Origin: Phycisphaerae bacterium
GTDB taxonomy: Bacteria > Planctomycetota > Phycisphaerae > UBA1845 > UTPLA1
Length of the DNA stretch: 10,526 nt
Reading direction: 5' to 3'
Assembly (NCBI GenBank): GCA_029259995.1
Contig: JAJDEC010000017.1
Location: forward strand, 1-10,526
Shown here one piece after another: positions 1 to 6,400 of this stretch. Under the pieces are notes generated by a model that was not told the origin of the DNA, did no database searches, and saw only the letters and a list, made by a program, of their open reading frames with translations. Both the position numbers and the translations under genes were made by a program. Each line of letters begins with the position of its first letter. Position 1 is the first letter of the stretch.

Positions 1-286
1 ATTCCGTGATTTCGCGCGGAAGCGGAATCTTATGGAACAAGGGGCGGAGTCCGCTCGCCTTGCGTTTTTCCTGTTGGATGATGTTGTGGCAGAGGTCGAC
101 GCAGTTGGAGCAGATGTACGCATCGCGCGGGCCTTCGACCATCGGGCCGACTTCGCGATGCGTCTTACCGCAGAAACTGCAAACACTCTGCTTGCGCTTT
201 CGATTCGAGCCGGATCCGCCGCTGCCGCTTCCGCTGCCCGATCGTCCGCCGCCGTCATTGCCACTATTGTTGCTGCCGCTGGCCAA
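1..286 (-). CDS. clpX: ATP-dependent Clp protease ATP-binding subunit ClpX, N-terminal part (cut by window edge)
   Basis: ClpX is the cytoplasmic AAA+ unfoldase that feeds substrates to the ClpP protease. Only the first 95 codons are present. They show the ClpX zinc-binding domain: Cys36, Cys39, Cys59 and Cys62 in the pattern CSFCGK...YICSNC, followed by VDLCHNII and the linker ending IPLPREI that precedes the AAA+ domain in this family. No ATG is available. I chose the TTG at 286 because GGAAGG lies 8 bases upstream of it, and it gives the usual Met-Ala start. An in-frame CTG at 310 is the only earlier option before a stop. Residues 3-28 are a low-complexity Gly/Ser/Asn stretch, a longer leader before the zinc finger than in the E. 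coli protein. The upstream gene on the same strand ends 148 bases away, so clpX probably has its own promoter. I see no clpP or tig next to it on the side visible here. Confidence 0.93.
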   Translation of the reverse strand, partial: MASGSNNSGNDGGGRSGSGSGSGGSGSNRKRKQSVCSFCGKTHREVGPMVEGPRDAYICSNCVDLCHNIIQQEKRKASGLRPLFHKIPLPREITE

Positions 287-339
287 GGGAAAATCCTTCC
301 GCTCTGACAGATGTCACTCGCTTATTTCACTCTACCGGA

Positions 340-368
340 ATTCTATCGCGTTGCACGCAACATATCGA
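340..368 (-). promoter_or_regulatory. Candidate sigma70-type promoter for clpX
   Basis: On the minus strand, TCGATA (363-368, 4 of 6 matches to the -35 consensus) and TAGAAT (340-345, 5 of 6 matches to the -10 consensus) are separated by exactly 17 bases. Transcription would start near 333, about 45 bases before the clpX start. The spacer holds the near-perfect palindrome GTTGCGTGCAAC (350-361), which could be a repressor site. Read by eye only; short motifs like these can arise by chance. Confidence 0.35.
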
Positions 369-434
369 CTCCGTTTGATGGGCGGCTTTATTACATTCCG
401 CGACGTAAGCGCTTGCGTCGGCGGGAGCTGCGCT

Positions 435-761
435 TCAGTCCGATTCGATCTGGTCAGGCGGATTAAATTGCGCGATGACCTGCGATTTCAGCGTTTGAAA
501 CTCGTCTTCTGTGATATCGCCTTTGCGTCGCATGTCACGCAATTGTTGCAGCGAGAGTCCTTCCCGCGAACCGGACTCGGAGGACGGATCGAGCAATCGG
601 CCTCGAAACCATCGTGCAATGAGGAGAATCGCCACGATGGCAACGATGAAGATCGTGCACCAGAAGACAACATCACCGAGATTTCCGTTTTTTGCGATCA
701 AGTTATCGAGCGGGCGGGGTCCAACGTCGGCGACGACGGCGAATGAGGCTTCCGGCGGCAA
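435..761 (-). CDS. Small single-pass membrane protein with SHOCT-like C-terminal domain
   Basis: The product has up to 108 residues. Residues 31-52 form one strongly hydrophobic membrane segment (FWCTIFIVAIVAILLIARWF), followed by a basic patch. Residues 72-98 (SLQQLRDMRRKGDITEDEF and on) match the pattern of SHOCT-type short C-terminal domains: a Leu-rich helix, then a G-x-I-T-x-x-E-F turn. The role of such proteins is not well defined; they often sit at the membrane as presumed oligomerisation or regulatory pieces. The start is uncertain. TTG at 761 overlaps the upstream gene by 59 bases and has no clear Shine-Dalgarno sequence. TTG at 701 begins one base after that gene's TAA stop (TAACTTG), which would suit translation by reinitiation and gives 88 residues. 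It is probably cotranscribed with the upstream gene. It ends in TGA, so UGA is a normal stop in this genome. Confidence 0.72.
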   Translation of the reverse strand: MPPEASFAVVADVGPRPLDNLIAKNGNLGDVVFWCTIFIVAIVAILLIARWFRGRLLDPSSESGSREGLSLQQLRDMRRKGDITEDEFQTLKSQVIAQFNPPDQIESD

Positions 762-1821
762 AAATCAACATCGCGGACTCTATTCCGAACAGGCCGCAGG
801 CAGGGAACAGTGACGGAATCGAAACGCCGCCCTGATAGGCCGCGCCGGTCGTGTCGACCTGTTCCGAAATCAGGGCTTCGAGCTGATCCCCGCGATCATC
901 GTTCTTCACGCGGGCAAAAACGTCGCCGAGGCTCGACTGGGGCAGGCCGAAGACGGCTGCGCCGCCGGTTCCACCGGGAATGTTCCGGATCTGGCTGGAA
1001 ACCTCCAGCTCCAGATCGAATGGGCGATTCGGGCGGAAACTGTACTCATACGGCAATTCGACGCCGGCGAAAATGATCGTCTTGACGAGCGGAAGATTGA
1101 TGACGAGGGCGGAGAAATCGAGAACGGGCGGGGCGATCCCGGCGAAGGCGCCCGTGGCCTCGGCGACTGTGACTTCCCCCAGAGGGCCGCCGCGGAGAAT
1201 CATCGTCCCGACAAGGACCTGTTCGGAGGGCGGCGTCGCCATTGCGTCGTACTTGGTGACAGAGATGTTGAGCTCGACTTCGACGCCCGTGAGATCCCGA
1301 AGCGGATCAAGGGACGTTATCAACATGACGCCGGACAGGACAATTCGGCTGCGAGCAAGTTCCGTCGGACCGGTGGCGATTTCCGTTCCGGATTGTGATG
1401 AATCGAGCACGATGGTTCGTCGCTCAGTCACGTTCCCTTCGACAAGCCAGGTGGTTTCGTTGTCGTCCGTGAAGCATCCAAGGTCAAATCCGACGTCGTT
1501 GGGTACGCCGATACCGGAAAGATTGGGCGGCTCGAAGACGGCGAGGGCGTCGCCGCCAGCCGTGATGCCGCCGTCAGGCTGAACACGATCCAGCTTGGCT
1601 TCGGCGATGGCGGGCGGATTCGGCACAGTAGTCGGGACTGTCGAAACGCTGGAATCGGATTGCGTCGGGATATTGGGGCCGAACTGGACAACGCGGGCTC
1701 GGGCGGAGCCGACGATCGCCGTGACTGCGGCCTGGGCCGAGCTGGCGGCAAGACCCACGCATGTGATCAGGCTGAGTATGATTGCGAGGATCGGACCTCG
1801 TCGAGACTCTCGAACGCGCAT
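703..1821 (-). CDS. Secreted protein of unknown function with C-terminal Cys/hydrophobic/polyarginine anchor
   Basis: I do not recognise the family. The product has 372 residues. Residues 1-31 are a signal peptide: a basic n-region (MRVRESRRG), a hydrophobic core, and an AQA cleavage site. The body is acidic and Thr/Val/Gly-rich with predicted beta-strand character. The C-terminus has the three-part layout of a bacterial sorting signal: a PACG motif near residue 342, a short hydrophobic helix (FGIESAMLIFAAGSLI), then six arginines. The Cys just before the helix recalls MYXO-CTERM and similar processed tails, but the exact class cannot be named here. The frame stays open for 78 codons upstream, but the ATG at 1821 has GGAAGG 7 bases before it and starts a perfect signal peptide, so the longer version is rejected. 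It is probably displayed at the cell surface or outer membrane. The SHOCT-like gene follows at once. Confidence 0.8.
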   Translation of the reverse strand: MRVRESRRGPILAIILSLITCVGLAASSAQAAVTAIVGSARARVVQFGPNIPTQSDSSVSTVPTTVPNPPAIAEAKLDRVQPDGGITAGGDALAVFEPPNLSGIGVPNDVGFDLGCFTDDNETTWLVEGNVTERRTIVLDSSQSGTEIATGPTELARSRIVLSGVMLITSLDPLRDLTGVEVELNISVTKYDAMATPPSEQVLVGTMILRGGPLGEVTVAEATGAFAGIAPPVLDFSALVINLPLVKTIIFAGVELPYEYSFRPNRPFDLELEVSSQIRNIPGGTGGAAVFGLPQSSLGDVFARVKNDDRGDQLEALISEQVDTTGAAYQGGVSIPSLFPACGLFGIESAMLIFAAGSLIRRRRRRWTPPAR

Positions 1822-1904
1822 GAACAACCTTCCGTTGGCAAGCGAGGAGCCGTACGAATTGCGGGGTGAATAATGCACGCGGTAACGCCCCATTCGGTCC
1901 CTAC

Positions 1905-1933
1905 ACTGTACCCCACAGGCGACAAATGTCCAA
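1905..1933 (-). promoter_or_regulatory. Weak candidate promoter for the secreted-protein gene
   Basis: On the minus strand, TTGGAC (1928-1933) and TACAGT (1905-1910) are 17 bases apart, with transcription starting about 75 bases before the ATG at 1821. The matches are partial (3 of 6 and 4 of 6). The rest of the 307-base divergent region 1822-2128 shows no better promoter by eye for either direction. Confidence 0.22.
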
Positions 1934-2084
1934 CGAATGTACGGCAAACGAGCGTCTTGATCGGGTGAATCGTGTCGCCTGGCTCGTTTTCCGGCCTTCG
2001 CGCGGAATCTGCCGTGCGTCGTTTTTGCGCCAAGGCGACGAGTCGCAAGCGACATCGCTGTCGGACCGATGAAGGGGATGACGA

Positions 2085-2099
2085 TCCGAACGATTCGGA
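2085..2099. repeat. Short perfect hairpin just upstream of the lipoprotein gene
   Basis: TCCGAA, loop CGA, TTCGGA: a six-base-pair perfect stem with a three-base loop ending 29 bases before the ATG at 2129. It could lie in the 5' untranslated leader or be a binding site. There is no direct evidence of function. Confidence 0.3.
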
Positions 2100-2128
2100 C
2101 TCGTCATTCGCCGGGGGAGCCATTGCGG

Positions 2129-2686
2129 ATGTTGAAATTCTGTTTCCGATCGTGGACGCGCCGAATGCTGCCGATGCTCGTCATTCTTGTTGCCATGGCC
2201 GGGTGCGATGCACTGGGCGGTCTGTTCCAGCCGGGCGTGACGATCGTCGTGGAAAACGGCACGGGTTTCATCGCCGTACCGGACGTCCAGATGAGCGACA
2301 GCCGAAACATACTCGAGGATACGTTTCGGGATTCGGAGTCCGTCTCGGATTCCGGGGCCGTCGGGAGCGTCGCTCCGAATCAGACGATGACGATTCGGCT
2401 GGATTGCGATGGTGATCTTGAGCAGATTACGTTTGAAGGCGTCCGGTTCAGCGATTCCAGCGGTTTCCCGTTTGGCGACGCCGATGCAGACAAGTCGTGG
2501 CGTCGTGATGTCGATTTCGATTGCGGCGATACGATTCGAATCCGGCTCTCAGGAACTGTTTTCTTCTTTGATGCGTCGACGAGCGTCGAGCGGACCGGCG
2601 GAGGCGGCGCTTCGGGCGCGGCATTCACGGTCGACCAAGAGGACGACGACATCGGCTCATTGATCGATCAATTACTCGGAAGCTGA
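2129..2686 (+). CDS. Small predicted lipoprotein, unknown function
   Basis: The product has 185 residues. The N-terminus is a lipoprotein signal: basic residues (RSWTRR), the hydrophobic stretch MLPMLVILVA, then the lipobox M-A-G-C, so Cys26 would be lipidated and anchor the protein in a membrane. The mature part is about 160 residues and rich in Asp, Ser, Gly and Val. It reads as a small beta-rich domain (VTIVVENGTGF, ...TMTIRLDCDGDLEQITFEGV...), with two further cysteines in similar contexts (LDCDGD and FDCGD) that may form a disulfide. I know no family for it. The ATG at 2129 is preceded by GGGGGAG at 9 bases; an in-frame ATG 20 codons upstream gives a poorer N-terminus, and one 12 codons downstream would also keep the lipobox. 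It is the only plus-strand gene here, divergent from the secreted-protein gene, so it is presumably transcribed from the region 1822-2128. Confidence 0.78.
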   Translation: MLKFCFRSWTRRMLPMLVILVAMAGCDALGGLFQPGVTIVVENGTGFIAVPDVQMSDSRNILEDTFRDSESVSDSGAVGSVAPNQTMTIRLDCDGDLEQITFEGVRFSDSSGFPFGDADADKSWRRDVDFDCGDTIRIRLSGTVFFFDASTSVERTGGGGASGAAFTVDQEDDDIGSLIDQLLGS

Positions 2687-2771
2687 GTGTCGACAGCGCA
2701 GGCTTGAGGCCACGCAACTTCACGTCGCGTATGTGTTTCTGCCGTCGATTCACGCACGCGTCGAATTGGGT

Positions 2772-2798
2772 TTCCAATTGGGGATTCCACAATTGGAA
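2772..2798. repeat. Perfect 9-base inverted repeat (TTCCAATTG ... CAATTGGAA)
   Basis: Arms 2772-2780 and 2790-2798 with a 9-base spacer. AATTGG occurs three times within 35 bases (from 2764). It lies 86 bases after the lipoprotein stop. No T-tract follows, so it is not a standard rho-independent terminator. It may be a 3' RNA structure or a protein-binding site. Confidence 0.45.
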
Positions 2799-2976
2799 CT
2801 CGCGCGGTCACGTCATCGGTTTCTGCATCACGATATCGTTATCAACAAATAAACTGTCGGTCCACGCAGAGCCCAGGCCCTGTGATACGATTGTTTGTGC
2901 ATAAAAACTATGCAAAAACCTTGTCATCGAGAATTGAACCCGCGACAATAACCCTATCTCTACGGCGGTTTGCTGA

Positions 2977-2996
2977 GTACGAGTGACGACTCGTAC
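2977..2996. repeat. Perfect 8-base hairpin (GTACGAGT-GACG-ACTCGTAC)
   Basis: Arms 2977-2984 and 2989-2996 with a four-base GACG loop. It would fold tightly in RNA from either strand. No T-tract is adjacent. Function unknown. Confidence 0.45.
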
Positions 2997-3306
2997 CTGG
3001 CAGCGAGGCCTTTCTGCGGGCTTGGAAATGATCGCCGGGATACTGCGGTTTTCCCGCGTCTGTCGGCAAGACAATAATCTGACCTTTCATGCTTGCTTTG
3101 GGGAGGAGTAGGGGTCGGCCGGCAGCGGAGACATGTGCGACGTCGCTTTGCCTTTGTACGTCCAGTATAAATATCTTCGCTGTCCGGCCGCCGTTTTTCC
3201 TTTCCATTCAGCCGGCGCTTCCCAATACAACGACGTCCAATTGATCAGGATCTGAATGCGCCGCAATGAAATTGCGCAGAAGGATGGCCGCAGCCTGCGG
3301 CGCGAT

Positions 3307-3337
3307 CGGGAACAATCCGCGGAACTCGATGTTCCCG
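3307..3337. repeat. Inverted repeat beyond the terminator (CGGGAACA ... TGTTCCCG)
   Basis: Eight-base perfect arms (3307-3314 and 3330-3337) with a 15-base loop containing CCGCGG. On the minus strand it lies just past the terminator of the giant gene. A smaller hairpin (GCCGCA-gcc-TGCGGC, 3287-3301) follows. They may act as backup transcript-end structures. Confidence 0.35.
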
Positions 3338-3348
3338 GATCGACAGTG

Positions 3349-3385
3349 AAAAACCCCGCGAAGCCGGCATGCGCTTCGCGGGGTT
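3349..3385 (-). terminator. Strong rho-independent terminator for the giant di-heme/propeller gene
   Basis: A perfect 13-base-pair GC-rich stem: AACCCCGCGAAGC (3352-3364) pairs with GCTTCGCGGGGTT (3373-3385) around an 8-base loop. On the minus strand the stem ends in a run of five Ts (3353-3349), beginning 39 bases after the TAG of the gene ending at 3424. In the plus direction the following bases are only AT-mixed, so any action on the lipoprotein transcript would be weaker. Confidence 0.85.
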
Positions 3386-3423
3386 GAATTATTCCTGATT
3401 GCAGGTTTGCGGGCGGTTCGTCG

Positions 3424-6400
3424 CTAGGGCAACAACTGCTGCGTGAACGGTCCGACATCTCTGCCATCGAGAATGCCATCGTCGTTGCCGTCGAAGAGCG
3501 GGCAGACGGGCAGCAGACCTCGCGGCGACGTGAGAAGCATTTGCTGAACGAATTCAACAATGAGATCGAACGGTGCGTCGCAGTCATCCGGAATGCCGTT
3601 GAGATTGCAGTCGTTGACGGCCCCTGTTGCAATCTGGATGGCGTCGTTGGTCAGATCGGCGTCGCAGTCGTCCTGTGAGCCGGTGTAGACCGTCAGGAAC
3701 AACGCCAGATCGTCATCGTCCACGTCGCCGTCCTGATCCACATCCGAGATGGCACACTCGTCATCCGCATCGAACGGACCACCCGCGGCATAACACAATT
3801 GAAACACGCCGAGATCGTACGTCGTAATGGCGCCGTTGCCGTCGTGATCGAATTCGCGTCGGCCGAGGGAGTCGAGGAATGCGACAAGGGCATCCTGATC
3901 GGGACCGGACAATCCGGCGAAAGCCGTGGCGGATGCGGCGGCTTCGCTGCCGTTGGCACCGTGTGCCGCGATGGCGTCGCGGACCCGATTGTCATACGAA
4001 CCGCTCGACACGCGGGCGTCATGCAGGAATGCGGTTCGCAGTCGCAGGCCCCATAGTGGCGGCGTTCGCATTTCCGTGACGGCTGCGTCGCCTTGTGCAA
4101 TGCCGTCCCCGAGCCCGCCCATGTCATGGAGCAGGAAGTCAGAGTAGGCCTTGACGGTCTTCGATGCGAGGGCTGCCTCGGGCGCAGCGCCGGAATTGAA
4201 CGAAGGCGTGTGGCAATCGGCGCAGCCGACGCTGGTGAAGACGGCTTCGCCCGACATGCCCGAGCGCGGCGTCTGCGGCGGGGGAGCGAGGAAGCGCTGG
4301 AAGTCCGTCACGCGATCGATGAAATGCGGATTGCCCGGAATGCCGCCTTCGGGGCCGTCCTCGGGATCCGGCACCGTATCACATTCGTTCAAGGCCGGCG
4401 GGAGTATTCCGTTCGGATCATTCTCGTTGATCAGGAATCGATTGGTCAGCCCCATCTCGTTGAGCGACGCATCGGCGGAGAACGTCAGGACCGTCGGGAC
4501 CTGGGCTTTCCAGCCGAAACGCGAGACGCGAACATTGCCGGGATCTTCCAGAGGCTCGACGAGATGTGCGCGGCCGCTGATTCCCGCGGGCGGCGTCGTC
4601 TCATTGGCGAGGAGGTCCGCGTCGGCAATCGCCTCGATGAGACCAAACCCGAAGAGGGGCGGTGTCACGCGATTGGCGATGACGTTGGCTTCGGGCGGTA
4701 TGACTTCGACGCACTCTGGGCTGAGCGCGCTGTGTTGCAGCAAGGATCCGCCGAATTCGTCCAGTCCCAGGAACCCGTCCTTGTCGACAGCGCCGAAGCG
4801 CGTCACGAGAATGGAACCCGATCCGCCGAGTCCGCCCGTGTTGTGACAGGCGGAGCAGGAGTTCTGGTTGAAGATCGGGCCGAGCCCTCCGGAATCCGTC
4901 AGGACTTCGTCGAATTTCAATCGGCCGGCGTCGAACCGAGCGAGCTCGGCGACAGAGAGGCCGAGGATTGGATCACCTGCGACGGGCTGCAACTGGATGG
5001 GGCATGTGTCCAGGACTTCGTCGCAATTCTCGATCGGACACGGTTCAATCCCGGCTTCGCAACTGCCGTTGATGCATTGTTCGGCACCGTTGCAGAAGTT
5101 TCCATCATCACAGTCGGCTGCATCGATGCATTCGACGCATCCATCAATGACATCGTTGCAGAACAGGCCGGGGCAGGGATCGAACGGCGCGCTGGCCGGC
5201 AGCACGGTGTCAAACGTGCCGATGCCGGCGCCCTGCAGGCCGTCGGCGCTCATGACGCCGAATCCGATTTCGTAGGGACCGGCGCCGACGAGCGACTGCA
5301 GGTCGACCGTGAAGTGAATCGGCACGGCGACGGGATTGTCGTTGTCGATCGTTCCGAATGCGCCCTGGCCCTGAGTCGGAATGTTCGAGCCGATCGTTCC
5401 GTCGAGGTTGAGACCGAAGAAGGATCCATTGACGACGAAGACCGGTCGATCCCAGGTTCCCGTGTCCGACGTCGTGTAGGAAATCAGATCGAATTCGAGC
5501 GGACTGCCGGAGACGTTGACGCTTCCCTGGCTTGACCAGGCAAAACCGCCGCCGCCGCCGCCGTTGGGGCCCGTCGTGCTCAATGTCCCAGTGTAGGTAA
5601 TTGCGCCGTCGTTCGGAATGTTGTCCGTCCAGCCGGTTGGGCCGTCAAACGTGTTGTTCACGACGCCGACTGATGCGGAGATGCAGACATTGTTCGGTCC
5701 GCAGGTTTCCTGGCCGTTGCAGAAGTTGCCGTCGTCGCAGTCGCCGTCATCGACGCAGCCGACGCACATGTCCGTGACTTCGTCGCACGTCAGGTTGACG
5801 GGACACGGCGGCGTGCCGGGCTGGCAAATGCCTGCGTCGCAGGTTTCCTGGCCGTTGCAGAAGAGGCCGTCGTCGCACGCGCTGTCGTTCAGACAGGCGA
5901 CGCACGCGTCCGCGGATTCGTCGCACAGGGGCGTGGGATCCGCGCAAGGTGAAACGCCATCCTGGCAAATGTCGTTGACGCAGGTTTCGAGGCCGTTGCA
6001 GGCGATGCCGTCGTCGCAATCAACGTTGTCGACACAATCGACGGGGCAGATGTAACGACCGACTGTGAAGCTGTCGATGCCGGCTTCCGTCACGGAATCA
6101 TTCGGCGTGTCTTCCGTTCGGAATCGCACCTGGACGGTCGCCGACGGGGCGACGAAGTCGCTGACCTGGAAGGAAACTGCCTCCCAAACGCCGTCGGTGC
6201 TGAAAATCTCGTCGACCAGTACCCATGGGCCGCCGTTGCTGACTTCCGTGACCAGGGAATCCTGAGTCGGTGTTCCCGCGGTGTTGCAGAAGAACCATCG
6301 AGCGTACGTGATCACGGCGTCTGTACCCGTGAGATCGAATACAGGTGACGTCAGGATCGTGGGGCCGCCATCGACGTCGGATGCGCCGGCGGGGCCGACT

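Larger units (their letters stand above)
2687..3423. other. 737-base region without a convincing gene, rich in hairpins
   Basis: Short open frames here on both strands have no recognisable motif and no convincing start. The first half is less GC-rich than its neighbours (for example around 2820-2935). It holds perfect inverted repeats at 2772-2798 and 2977-2996, a short one at 3287-3301, another at 3307-3337, and the terminator at 3352-3385. It lies between the converging ends of the lipoprotein gene (plus) and the giant gene (minus). It may hold two 3' untranslated regions, an unrecognised small RNA, or a decayed gene. Confidence 0.5.

Noticed and set aside
1822..2055. 78-codon upstream extension of the secreted-protein gene
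   Set aside because: The ATG at 1821 has a good ribosome site and begins a complete signal peptide; the extension would bury it.
2928..2943. tRNA T-arm-like sequence on the minus strand (GCGGGTTCAATTCTCG)
   Set aside because: The stem is only four pairs with a G-U, and no matching acceptor, D or anticodon arms are found upstream. It could be a chance match or an old integration scar.
2808..3207. Two overlapping minus-strand open frames in the noncoding region
   Set aside because: Neither has a Shine-Dalgarno sequence that I can see, a signal peptide or a known motif, and they overlap in different frames over much of their length.
4093..5535. 480-codon open frame on the plus strand
   Set aside because: It lies wholly antisense to the DHOR and Cys-rich coding region, has no domain or signal, and is typical of GC-rich shadow frames.
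5002..6048. CRISPR-like spaced repeats
   Set aside because: The spacing is a multiple of codons, the repeats encode a regular Cys motif in frame, and the intervening sequence is coding.
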